From: JBIOWF01 sp044868295
Lineage (GTDB): Bacteria; Actinomycetota; Actinomycetes; Streptosporangiales; Streptosporangiaceae
Length of the DNA: 11,247 nucleotides
NCBI GenBank assembly: GCA_044868295.1
Contig: JBIOWF010000010.1
Span: forward strand, 1 to 11,247
Direction of reading: 5' to 3'
Of the stretch, positions 1 through 6,384 are shown piece after piece (the first letter of the stretch is position 1; the number at the start of each line of letters is the position of its first letter). The notes beneath the pieces were generated by a model, which worked only from the letters and a program-made list of their open reading frames with translations, did not search any database and was not told where the DNA came from. The position numbers were made by a program, and so were the translations under genes.

Positions 1-70
1 GAAGGTACCGGTCCCCTGCATGGTGTTGATCTAGTCAATCCAGATCATGCCAGGTCAGATCGGTACCTTC
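1..70. repeat. long imperfect stem-loop / inverted repeat
   Basis: The 10-base arm GAAGGTACCG (1-10) is the exact reverse complement of 61-70. Pairing continues inward: 11-13 with 58-60 (one G-T pair), 15-18 with 51-54, and 19-24 with 44-49 (one G-T pair). This gives roughly 23 paired positions around a central loop near 25-43. It could be the terminator of a gene to the left of the window, a processed leader structure, or one small palindromic repeat element. No T-run follows the right arm, so a simple rho-independent terminator is not obvious. The structure is directly visible; its role is unknown. Confidence 0.6.
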
Positions 71-82
71 TGCATTATGTGA

Positions 83-94
83 CGCTACGTAGCG
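83..94. promoter_or_regulatory. 12-bp perfect palindrome upstream of secreted protein gene
   Basis: CGCTACGTAGCG is a perfect 12-bp palindrome lying 63 bases before the ATG at 157 and 12 bases after the 1-70 hairpin. Its size and place suit an operator for a dimeric regulator, or a small RNA hairpin in the leader. No convincing -35/-10 pair could be fixed around it, so regulation is inferred only from symmetry and position. Confidence 0.35.
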
Positions 95-156
95 GTCTGC
101 CGTCCACTCACGAATTCATGAGGCCGGGGATCGTCCTCAAAACGGGAGAATCCCAA

Positions 157-684
157 ATGCGTCGCTCTGTTCGCAGCCTTATCGGTCTCGCCGCTGCCAC
201 CGCCGCCATCGCGGTCGGCATCCCCGCCCTCTCCACCGCCGCCAACGCCTCCACCGCCGGCAAGGCCTCCGCGTCCTCCGACTACGACGGATACTGGGGC
301 TCCTACTGGTCGAGCAACCACCTGGCCAAGGCCAAGGGCTTCATCGACGTCAACTACGACGACGACGAGTCCAACAGCGTCCACATCACCGGCAAGCTGT
401 GGGACCTCGACCACCGCACCTACAACGAGGGCGGCAAGTGCGCCTACGTGAAGTTCCGCGTCCAGTACTGGAACGACGATGAGGACGACTGGGCCTCGAC
501 CATCAAGTCGTACAAGTACTGCGGGGCGGGCGGCTACAAGGCCTTCAACTTCTGGCGCTATGACGTCGCGCAGGTCCAGGTGAAGGTCTGCCAGATCGGT
601 CTCTACAGCAGCAACCCGACCAAGTGCGGCTACTGGTACGACCTGTACAACGCGTACGACGAGGACTACGACTACGAGGCCTGA
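157..684 (+). CDS. small secreted Tyr/Asp-rich protein of unknown function
   Basis: The product is 175 residues. I chose the ATG at 157 because GGGAG (144-148) sits 8 bases before it and because residue 1 then begins a standard Sec signal peptide: MRRSVRSLIG, an Ala/Val-rich hydrophobic stretch to about residue 28, and an ANA cleavage site at 29-31. The GTG at 79 would bury this signal and has no better ribosome site. The mature part (about 144 residues) is rich in Tyr, Trp and Asp, with a DDDE patch near 68-71 and a strongly acidic, Tyr-rich tail after residue 160. Four cysteines (95, 122, 145, 157) could form two disulfides outside the cell. No enzyme motif is visible. It looks like a member of an actinomycete family of small exported proteins, but I cannot name it. 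It stands alone, between the hairpin region and a convergent gene. Confidence 0.85.
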   Translation: MRRSVRSLIGLAAATAAIAVGIPALSTAANASTAGKASASSDYDGYWGSYWSSNHLAKAKGFIDVNYDDDESNSVHITGKLWDLDHRTYNEGGKCAYVKFRVQYWNDDEDDWASTIKSYKYCGAGGYKAFNFWRYDVAQVQVKVCQIGLYSSNPTKCGYWYDLYNAYDEDYDYEA

Positions 685-727
685 TCACCAGGTCACCAGG
701 TCGCCGGCTCGCCAGGCGAAACACAGA

Positions 728-761
728 CGCGGCTCGTCCCCTCTCCAGGGGGCGGGCCGCG
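728..761. terminator. strong bidirectional hairpin terminator
   Basis: The left arm 728-741 (CGCGGCTCGTCCCC) pairs along all 14 positions with 748-761 (GGGGGCGGGCCGCG). Two of the pairs are G-T, and the loop is the six bases TCTCCA. It lies between the stop of the secreted-protein gene (684) and the stop of the convergent acetyltransferase gene (783), so it can serve both. There is no long T-run on either side, as is common for actinomycete terminators. Confidence 0.75.
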
Positions 762-782
762 CCGTTCCGTGTGGTCGAAGGA

Positions 783-1427
783 TCAGGCAGCTTCCACGAG
801 ACCGAGCCTCGCGCAGAGGCGTTCTCGAACCGCGGGCCATTCGGGGCGCAGGATCGAGTAGTACGCGGTATCTCGGACCGTGTTGTCGGCGCCTCGGGTG
901 TCCGCTCTTCGCACGCCGTCCAGGCGCGCGCCGAGGGCCTCGATGGCGGCCCGGGATCGTGTGTTACGTACGTCTGCCTTGAGAGTTATGCGGTGGACCT
1001 GCCAGGTCTCGAAGGCGAGAGAGAGCATCAGGAACTTGCTCTCCCGGTTGACACCGGTGCCCTGGGCCGATGCGGCCAGCCAGGTGTAACCGATGTCCGC
1101 CACGGACGGGACCTCGCCCACCACGCCCTTGGCACCCGGCGGCCAGGGCATGGGGCCCTGCCAGTACTCCAGGTGCATGAGACGGGTGGCACCGACGACG
1201 CGGTCGGTGTGCAGCCACCGGATGGCGAAGGGCATTGAGCGGCCCTCCGCCTGCTCAGCCATGGCGGCCTCCACGTAGGAGACCATCTCTTCCCGTCCGA
1301 CGGGAACGCGAGTGAAGGCGTAGGTGGAGCGGTCCTCACTCGCCGCGGCGACGAGGTCATCGACCACCGCGAGGCTAAGCGCTTCCAGGCGCACGGAGCG
1401 CCCGGACAGGGTGACAAAAGCGGGCAT
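783..1427 (-). CDS. GNAT family N-acetyltransferase (RimJ/RimL-like)
   Basis: The product is 214 residues, the usual size for cytoplasmic GNAT enzymes that move an acetyl group from acetyl-CoA to an amine. The start TLSGRSVRLEAL (6-17) is the typical first strand of this family. SAQGTGVN (121-128) fits the acetyl-CoA pyrophosphate loop. The RITLKADVRNTRSRAAIEALGA stretch (from residue 146) is the following strand and helix with the conserved Asn, Ser and Arg, and the C-terminal DTAYYSILRPEWPAVRERL matches the family end. An in-frame GTG at 1433 sits 10 bases after GGAG, while the ATG at 1427 is 16 bases from it, so the true start may be two codons earlier. The frame is also open upstream to 1511, but that part looks non-coding. 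The substrate cannot be read from sequence. The gene follows the aminotransferase in the same direction across a 170-base gap, so co-transcription is uncertain. Confidence 0.88.
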   Translation of the reverse strand: MPAFVTLSGRSVRLEALSLAVVDDLVAAASEDRSTYAFTRVPVGREEMVSYVEAAMAEQAEGRSMPFAIRWLHTDRVVGATRLMHLEYWQGPMPWPPGAKGVVGEVPSVADIGYTWLAASAQGTGVNRESKFLMLSLAFETWQVHRITLKADVRNTRSRAAIEALGARLDGVRRADTRGADNTVRDTAYYSILRPEWPAVRERLCARLGLVEAA

Positions 1428-1597
1428 GAGCACATGATGAGGGCTCCAAAACACGCCTGGTGCCAAATGACACGAGACATCTTGTGGAGGGCTAGGTAAA
1501 GCTCGCGCCATGGAGGTGAAACCGCAGGTCAGAGTGGATGTAGGCGACTGCCGGGGCGGGTCGCCAAAGGTAAAGATTTAGGCAAAGATCGCCGCCG

Positions 1598-2887
1598 CTA
1601 GTAAGTGGGCGCGGTGGAGAGTCCGGGCCGGTTCCGCAGGGTGCCGTCGGCTTGATCGACAATGAGTTTTTTCATCGAGATCAGGCCGGTCAGAGCGGTC
1701 TCCAAATGATCGAGAGAAGCCGCGATCCACGGGAGCGCGAGAGGGTCGTCCGCGTTGAGGGCGACCAGGCGCTGCGCGGCCGACTCGCCGTAGAGCAGGC
1801 TGGTGGCCACGCGCACTCGCGGAGCGCCGGGATCGTCGCCGAAAGCCGTCCCTGGGAGGACCCCGATGCCGTGCTTCTCGATCAGCGTCGATGTGAGCTC
1901 CGCCGAGGATCCGAACCACCATATTTCTGGGTACAGGTAGAAACCGCCCTGAGGTGGGGCCACCGACGCTCCCGCCTTGACGAAGCGATCGGCCACCGCT
2001 CGCGCGACGATCCCGTGCAGCCTCCGGCTCTCCGCCACGCGCTGGACGATCTCGGCCGGCTCACTGTAGGCGTACGCCGCGGCGTGCTGGACCGGCGCCG
2101 CCGCGCTGGACCAGATCTCGCTGGCCACCGCCAGCAGCCGGTCGCGCAGCCGGTGATCGGTCAGTCGGGCCACGCCGATGCGCCAGCCTCCCAGGGCGAG
2201 GCTCTTGCTGAGCCCGCTGGTGATGATCGTCCGCTCCGGAGCGACGTCGGCCGGGCTGAGGAACTCCGCCGCCGGATCGTGGACGAGGTCACGGTAGATC
2301 TCGTCCGAGATGATCACCAGGTCGAGCTGCCTGGCCAACTCGGCGATCCGCCGGACCGTCTCCGGACGGGCCAACCGGCCCGTCGGGTTGTCGGGCAGCG
2401 TGACGAGCAACGATCGGACCGTACGGCCCATCGCCCGGGCGTGCAGAACGGCCGAGGCGACCTTGTCCGGATCCGGCACCCCTCCCTCGCCGGGGGGCGC
2501 CGGAACCATGATCGGCCGCACGCCGATGATGTCGGCCTGGGCGGCGTAGCTGACCCAGCTCGGCGTGGGCAGCACGATGTCCCCGCCGATGGCCAGCATC
2601 AGGCCGAACAGCAGGGCCTTGCTGCCGGGGCCGGAGACGACCAGGTCGGGGTCGGTGGGCAGGCCTCGCCGGTCCCAGTAGCCCGCGGCCGCCTCCCGCA
2701 GGTGCGGGAAGCCAGCGACCGGGCCGTAACTGTTGTTTCCGCCGGCCTCGCCCAGCTTGCGCCGCAGCGTCGGATGGACGGGAAGACCGGCCTCCCCGAA
2801 CGCCAGGTGGAGGACGCGCTCGCCCGCGTGCCGTCTTCGTTCGATGTCCTCATTGGCCGCCAAAGTGGCCGAAACTGTGACTTTCAT
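1598..2887 (-). CDS. PLP-dependent class I/II aminotransferase
   Basis: The product is 429 residues, normal for fold-type I aminotransferases, which move an amino group between an amino acid and a 2-oxo acid using pyridoxal phosphate in the cytoplasm. Visible landmarks in order are: SYGPVAGFPHLREA (53-66), the substrate-entry region; GPGSKALL (86-93), the phosphate-side loop; NPTG (167-170); ISDEIYRDL (193-201) with the PLP-ring Asp195 and Tyr198; and SGLSKSLALGGWRIG (224-238), in which Lys228 is the expected Schiff-base lysine. PRVRV (356-360) supplies the C-terminal carboxylate-binding Arg. The start is well fixed: AGGAGG (2894-2899 on the minus strand) lies 6 bases before the ATG. A LysR-type regulator is transcribed divergently 96 bases away and probably controls this gene. 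The exact substrate is unknown; an aspartate or other general amino acid aminotransferase is possible. Confidence 0.93.
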   Translation of the reverse strand: MKVTVSATLAANEDIERRRHAGERVLHLAFGEAGLPVHPTLRRKLGEAGGNNSYGPVAGFPHLREAAAGYWDRRGLPTDPDLVVSGPGSKALLFGLMLAIGGDIVLPTPSWVSYAAQADIIGVRPIMVPAPPGEGGVPDPDKVASAVLHARAMGRTVRSLLVTLPDNPTGRLARPETVRRIAELARQLDLVIISDEIYRDLVHDPAAEFLSPADVAPERTIITSGLSKSLALGGWRIGVARLTDHRLRDRLLAVASEIWSSAAAPVQHAAAYAYSEPAEIVQRVAESRRLHGIVARAVADRFVKAGASVAPPQGGFYLYPEIWWFGSSAELTSTLIEKHGIGVLPGTAFGDDPGAPRVRVATSLLYGESAAQRLVALNADDPLALPWIAASLDHLETALTGLISMKKLIVDQADGTLRNRPGLSTAPTY

Positions 2888-2907
2888 CGCTTTCCTCCTG
2901 GTTGCAC

Positions 2908-2917
2908 GGAACGTTCC
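2908..2917. promoter_or_regulatory. palindrome in divergent aminotransferase/LysR intergenic region
   Basis: GGAACGTTCC is a perfect 10-bp palindrome in the 96-base gap between the two divergent starts (2887 and 2984), about 20 bases before the aminotransferase ATG. LysR-type regulators usually bind imperfect dyads in such gaps, so this is the best candidate operator. It does not show a clear T-N11-A match, so assignment to the neighbouring LysR protein is an inference. Confidence 0.4.
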
Positions 2918-2983
2918 CAAGCGTGAGGGGGTATAGGCATCAGGACAAGCGAGGCTTTTCGTTGCCGGGCATAAGGAGACCTG

Positions 2984-3925
2984 ATGCTCGATCTGCGCCG
3001 TCTTACCTTGATCTGCGAATTCGCCCGCCGTGGGAGCATCGCGGCGACCGCGACGTCGACGGGCTACAGCGCGTCCGCGGTGTCGCAGCAACTGGCCGCG
3101 CTGGAGCGAGAGGCCGGAGTCGCGCTGATAGACAGGACGTCGCGGAGCGCGGAGCTCACGGACGCGGGACGGCGGCTGGTCGACCACGCCGAGCGCATCC
3201 TCGCGATGGTGGAGACGGCCGAGTCGGATCTGTCCGCGCACGCGGCGACCCCGTCCGGGCGGGTCGTGGTCACCGGGTTCCCGACGGCCGCGGTGGCCTT
3301 CGCGCCCGCCCTCGCGCGCTCGCTGAAGCGCCATCGCGAGCTGTCCCTGCGGCTGCGGCAGAGCCGGTCCGGGCGGGGCATGCGCGAGGTGGAGTCGGGC
3401 GAGGTCGACATCGCCCTCGTCGACGACTGGTGGGGCAGGGTGGGCCGGCACGAGACGCTGAAGGTCTTCCCCCTGCTGACCGACCCGCTCGTCCTCGTGG
3501 TGCCGCGGCGGCATCCGATGGCCGACCCATCGGTGCCCGTCGACCTGCTCGCGCTGCGGGACGAACCGTGGATGGCGACGCCCGACGGCGAGCCGTCCCG
3601 GACGGCGGTCGACCGGCTGCTGGCCGACGTCGGCGGCGCGCCACCTGTGGCGTGGGAGTTCGAGGGGCTCGGCACCATCCTCAGCCTGGTGGCCAAGGGC
3701 ATCGGCATCGCCGCCGTGCCCGCCCTGGCGCTGGCGGCCGGGGTGCGGGGAGTCGCCGTCAGGGAGTTCACCGGCGAGCCGATCGAGAGGCGCATCTACG
3801 CGGTGGCCAGGGAGTCCAGCGTGCATCGCCCATCGGTCGCGGCCACACTGCGCGCGATCCACGTCGCCGCCCGCTATCTCGTGTCCGACCTCGGCCATCT
3901 GAGCGAATACCGAGGACAGGGCTAG
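2984..3925 (+). CDS. LysR family transcriptional regulator
   Basis: The product is 313 residues, the standard LysR length. The N-terminal winged helix-turn-helix spans about residues 2-60, with GSIAATATSTGYSASAVSQQ (17-36) and the family signature continuing through LEREAGVALIDRTSR to ELTDAGRRL. The linker helix follows, and from about residue 92 (GRVVVTGFPT) comes the two-lobed periplasmic-binding-like co-inducer domain, including the VESGEVDIAL strand and the GIGIAAVPALAL segment near the C-terminal end. AAGGAG (2973-2978) lies 5 bases before the ATG. Placed back to back with the aminotransferase gene, it most likely controls that gene and itself in response to a small metabolite, perhaps an amino acid. 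The effector cannot be deduced. A long open frame antisense to this gene is a high-GC artefact. Confidence 0.94.
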   Translation: MLDLRRLTLICEFARRGSIAATATSTGYSASAVSQQLAALEREAGVALIDRTSRSAELTDAGRRLVDHAERILAMVETAESDLSAHAATPSGRVVVTGFPTAAVAFAPALARSLKRHRELSLRLRQSRSGRGMREVESGEVDIALVDDWWGRVGRHETLKVFPLLTDPLVLVVPRRHPMADPSVPVDLLALRDEPWMATPDGEPSRTAVDRLLADVGGAPPVAWEFEGLGTILSLVAKGIGIAAVPALALAAGVRGVAVREFTGEPIERRIYAVARESSVHRPSVAATLRAIHVAARYLVSDLGHLSEYRGQG

Positions 3926-3935
3926 TGCGGACCTA

Positions 3936-4013
3936 GGCAGAGCTGAGGCAGGAGCCGAGGCGGGGGCTAGTGAGGCGGAGCGGCGGCTTGCGGAGGCAGG
4001 GCAGAGCTGAGGC
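3936..4013. repeat. 14-bp direct repeat in purine-rich spacer
   Basis: GGCAGAGCTGAGGC occurs at 3936-3949 and again, identical, at 4000-4013. The whole 3926-4020 spacer between two convergent gene ends is strongly purine-biased on the plus strand (AGG, GAG and CGG runs) and carries several further GAGGC copies. No good hairpin terminator was found here. It looks like local slippage or duplication debris; no function is proposed. Confidence 0.5.
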
Positions 4014-4020
4014 GAGGCGG

Positions 4021-4647
4021 CTAGGGAGCTTTCTGCCGGGTGCCGCGCAGCCGATCTCTGGCGGCTGCGAACTCTTCTGGGGTGAGCAGGCCCAGTTGCA
4101 TCATCTGGCCGAGATGGGCCAGCTTCGCCGCGAGGTCCTCCTGGGGCGGCCGGGGCGCCGCCGCGACGATGGCCCCCCTCAACAGAGGTGCGCGGCGCGC
4201 CGGTCTGTAGGAGAGCATTCTTGTATCGTCGCGTGCGGCTCGCACGGCCTCTTCGGCGTGCTGGGGCTGGATCCGCACCACGGCCGAGGCCCGGCCGCCC
4301 GCGGCGCGCACGGCCCCGGCCGCCTCCTTGGCCCAAGGGCGATCGACCACGAGGGCCATCGCGCAGGTGCCGGGCGCCAAGATCTCGGCGACCTCGTCGG
4401 CGTCCGCCCCGTCGATCAGGGTGAACATGCCCCAGCTCGCGCCGAGATGGCTCAGCTCGGGGAGATCGGCGATCTCCGTACAGGTCACCTTGCCGTCCGT
4501 GGCCTTGGCGATGACCAGGGCGTCGGCGACACCCATGTGACCGCTCCACCTGAGCCACTCCACGACGGCGACGACCTCCGTGTCGACGCGCTCGCCAGGG
4601 AAGGCGAGCACGACGAATTCCAGCGGTCCAAGAGCCGGCAATGTCAT
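4021..4647 (-). CDS. DUF6325-like protein with C-terminal SHOCT domain
   Basis: The product is 208 residues. Residues 7-100 (GPLEFVVLAFPGERV, then a helix, then ALVIAKATDGKVTCTEIADL) resemble the DUF6325 family of actinobacterial proteins, an alpha/beta domain of unknown function seen in small proteins of about 140 residues. AEEAVRAARD (131-140) and RAPLLRGAIVAAA (152-164) follow. The end (171-202, DLAAKLAHLGQMMQLGLLTPEEFAAARDRL) is a clear SHOCT short C-terminal domain, usually an oligomerization or interaction module. I chose the ATG at 4647 because the family alignment starts there; it has a G-run directly before it, so the ribosome site is poor. A GTG start at 4689 would add 14 residues that do not look like the family. 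The gene diverges from the oxidoreductase at 4740. Cellular role unknown. Confidence 0.8.
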   Translation of the reverse strand: MTLPALGPLEFVVLAFPGERVDTEVVAVVEWLRWSGHMGVADALVIAKATDGKVTCTEIADLPELSHLGASWGMFTLIDGADADEVAEILAPGTCAMALVVDRPWAKEAAGAVRAAGGRASAVVRIQPQHAEEAVRAARDDTRMLSYRPARRAPLLRGAIVAAAPRPPQEDLAAKLAHLGQMMQLGLLTPEEFAAARDRLRGTRQKAP

Positions 4648-4739
4648 CCCCCCGAAGGACAGTGCTCGTTTCGGCCAGTGTAAGCACACCGTTTTCGGAG
4701 TCTCACGGCCGCGTGCGGAAAATCCGGCACCATCGAAGG

Positions 4740-5876
4740 ATGCGTATCGGTGTCTTCCTGATCGCGGCTCGCTTTCCCTGGATGTCGCCCGGCGAAGTGT
4801 TACGGAACACGGTCGAGGCGATCGTGGCCTCGGAGCGTGCGGGGTTCGACGACGCGTGGATCGCCGAGCACCACTTCATGTCGTACGGCGTCTGCCCGTC
4901 GGCGGCGACTCTGGCCGCCGTGGCGCTGGGCCGTACGTCGCGGATCACGGTGGGGACGGCGGTCAGCGTGCTCTCGACGCAGCACCCGGTCGCGCTCGCG
5001 GAGCAGGCGGCCATGCTCGACCACGTCTCGGGCGGCAGGTTCAGGCTTGGAGTGGGCCGTGGCGGCCCATGGGTGGATCTCGAGGTGTTCGGCACCGGCC
5101 TGGCCCGGTTCGAGTACGGCTTTCGCGAGTCACTCGACCTGCTGTGCGCGGCGTTGAAGGACGACGTGGTGTCGGCGGACGGGGACTTCTTCCGCTTTCG
5201 CGAGGTGCCCGTCGTGCCTGCCACGAGGATGTCACCGGTTGTGGCGTGCACGTCGTCCGGCACCATCGCCCTGGCCGCCGAACGCGGGCTGCCGATGCTG
5301 CTCGGTATGCACATCGCCGACGAGGAGAAGGCCGCCATGGTGGCCGAATACGAGTCGGCACGCCACGGCGGGCTTGGCCCAGTGGGTGAGCACGCGCCGG
5401 GCGGGCGAGACCGGGGGCATGTCGCCCGCTCTAAGGGTGAGCACGCGCCGGGCAGGGGTGACCCAGTGCCTGTCCCCGTGGGTGAGCGCGCGCCGGGCAG
5501 AGACGCCCCGAGGCATGTCGCCGCTGCCGTCGGACATGTCGCGGACTCGACGGCTCAGGCGGTCAAGGAGATGAAGGCCGCGATGCCGCGATGGCTGGAA
5601 CCTGGTCTTGCCGGATACGTGGCCGTGGACGACCGGCCCCGACCACAACGCGATATCGCGAAATATGTGGACATGTTGTGCGGCATTCACCCGGTCGGAT
5701 CGGCCGAGCGCTGCATCGAGGTGCTGCGCGCGACCGCGGAGCGGACCGGACTGCGGCACGTGATCCTCATGGTGGAAGGCGCCGGCGAGCATGCGCGGAC
5801 CCTGGAGAACATCGCCCGCCTCGGCTCCGAGGTCCTGCCCGCCCTGCGCGACCCGGGACCGCCCAGATCCGGGTAG
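4740..5876 (+). CDS. LLM class flavin-dependent oxidoreductase with in-frame repeat insert
   Basis: The product is 378 residues of the bacterial luciferase-like TIM-barrel family, which uses reduced FMN or F420. Family marks are MRIGVFLIA at the first strand, FDDAWIAEHHF (36-46), SRITVGTAVSVLSTQHPVAL (67-86), LDHVSGGRFRLGVGRGG (93-109) and the C-terminal IHPVGSAERCIEVL (316-329) with RHVILMVEGAGEHARTLENIARLGSEVLP. The ATG at 4740 starts the first strand; GAAGG abuts the codon, so the ribosome site is unusual, and a leaderless or very short-leader mRNA is possible. Between residues about 211 and 260 the barrel is broken by a Gly/Pro/Arg-rich stretch with three GE(H/R)APG copies, where relatives (from memory) run almost directly from the EYESAR helix to HVAAAVGHVAD. 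The substrate is unknown. The 3' end overlaps a convergent gene by 110 bases. Confidence 0.9.
   Translation: MRIGVFLIAARFPWMSPGEVLRNTVEAIVASERAGFDDAWIAEHHFMSYGVCPSAATLAAVALGRTSRITVGTAVSVLSTQHPVALAEQAAMLDHVSGGRFRLGVGRGGPWVDLEVFGTGLARFEYGFRESLDLLCAALKDDVVSADGDFFRFREVPVVPATRMSPVVACTSSGTIALAAERGLPMLLGMHIADEEKAAMVAEYESARHGGLGPVGEHAPGGRDRGHVARSKGEHAPGRGDPVPVPVGERAPGRDAPRHVAAAVGHVADSTAQAVKEMKAAMPRWLEPGLAGYVAVDDRPRPQRDIAKYVDMLCGIHPVGSAERCIEVLRATAERTGLRHVILMVEGAGEHARTLENIARLGSEVLPALRDPGPPRSG
5384..5528 (+). repeat. three-copy tandem repeat inside the LLM oxidoreductase gene
   Basis: The 19-base core GGGTGAGCACGCGCCGGGC starts at 5384, 5435 and 5480 (the third copy has one A-to-G change). The periods are 51 and 45 bases, both multiples of three, so the reading frame is kept and each copy encodes GE(H/R)APG. 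The bases after cores 1 and 3 are also related: both end in GGCATGTCGCC (5416-5426 and 5512-5522). The segment after core 2 is a more diverged version. The array lies wholly within the coding region and probably encodes a flexible surface loop. Confidence 0.8.
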
Positions 5877-6240
5877 AGGTCTGGCCGCGAGGGGCTCGGG
5901 GGGTGACGAACTCCTCGTACGCGTCCGTGGCCGCGGGACGGAAGACGGCGACTCGGTGGCAGTTCTGGAAGGCCAGCCGTACGCCGAAGTGCCTTTCGAG
6001 CGCGCCGCGCATGGCGTCGCTCGCCAGGCACCGCAGCAACTGGCCGCGGGCGGTCTCGTCGGGCGGAGGAACCTGGTTGTCGGCGAAGTCGGCGCCGGAG
6101 CGATCACGCTGCTGGACCAGCTCACTGATCGTCGACCAGGCGTACGGGAGCGAGTCTCGGACGCAGGCGATGAACGCCTCGTCGTCGATCTCGCCGGTCC
6201 TGGCCTGGATCAGAAGATCGTTCGGAACGGTCAGCGACAT
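5767..6240 (-). CDS. small hypothetical protein downstream of MinD/CooC-like ATPase
   Basis: The product is 157 residues as read; I do not recognise a named domain. Residues 1-115 look like a real conserved cytoplasmic protein (LIQARTGEIDDEAFIACVRDSLPYAWSTISELVQQR, then ADFADNQVPPPDETARGQLLRCLASDAMRGALERHFGV, then AVFRPAATDAYEEFVTPRA), mostly helical and without membrane segments. The start is well supported: AGGAG (6248-6252 on the minus strand) is 7 bases before the ATG. The last 40 or so residues after EEFVTPRA are Arg/Gly/Pro-rich, and most of them lie antisense to the end of the oxidoreductase gene. They look like read-through, with no stop until 5767. The ATPase gene lies 144 bases upstream in the same direction, suggesting linked function. 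Confidence 0.75.
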   Translation of the reverse strand: MSLTVPNDLLIQARTGEIDDEAFIACVRDSLPYAWSTISELVQQRDRSGADFADNQVPPPDETARGQLLRCLASDAMRGALERHFGVRLAFQNCHRVAVFRPAATDAYEEFVTPRAPRGQTSTRIWAVPGRAGRAGPRSRGGRCSPGSAHARRRLPP

Positions 6241-6273
6241 GAGGCTTCTCCTCTCGAAAGTGACGAACTGGCT

Positions 6274-6288
6274 ATCTCAGAATGAGAT
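6274..6288. promoter_or_regulatory. candidate operator upstream of small protein gene
   Basis: ATCTCA (6274-6279) and TGAGAT (6283-6288) form a perfect inverted repeat around the central GAA, 34-48 bases before the start codon of the small minus-strand gene at 6240. The 15-bp size suits a dimeric repressor site. A matching -35/-10 pair could not be fixed. If functional, the small gene can be regulated apart from the ATPase gene upstream. Confidence 0.35.
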
Positions 6289-6355
6289 CGCCATAAAGCA
6301 GCCTTCTTTTGGACTCGGCATCGCGGACAAAGCAGACGGTAGATCACATCCAGGA

Positions 6356-6378
6356 CGCCTCAATGTGGCGTGGAGGCG
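6356..6378 (-). terminator. weak hairpin after the ATPase gene
   Basis: CGCCTC (6356-6361) and GAGGCG (6373-6378) can form a 6-bp stem with an 11-base loop just after the ATPase stop codon (6385-6387 on the minus strand). No T-run follows on the minus strand. It may attenuate or terminate transcription before the small gene, but the evidence is only the short stem and its position. Confidence 0.3.
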
Positions 6379-6384
6379 ACATCT

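Noticed and set aside
79..156. GTG start for the secreted protein at 79
   Set aside because: It would place 26 residues before the signal peptide and overlap the 83-94 palindrome; the ATG at 157 has a good ribosome site.
624..1238. A 204-codon plus-strand frame
   Set aside because: It runs through the shared terminator and antisense to the acetyltransferase gene, with no family-like sequence.
1543..1565. Hairpin GGCGAC/GTCGCC as a terminator after the aminotransferase gene
   Set aside because: The stem is only 6 bp with an 11-base loop and no T-run on the minus strand; too weak to call.
1598..4687. A 1029-codon open frame on the minus strand
   Set aside because: Only its last 429 codons, from the ATG at 2887 with a perfect AGGAGG, are the aminotransferase. 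The upstream part is Arg/Gly-rich sequence antisense to the LysR gene and out of frame with the DUF6325 gene, a usual high-GC artefact.
5232..6125. A 297-codon minus-strand frame with repeated ARRVLTH units
   Set aside because: It is antisense to the oxidoreductase gene; the repeated residues are only the complement of the tandem repeat. It has no ribosome site or family likeness.
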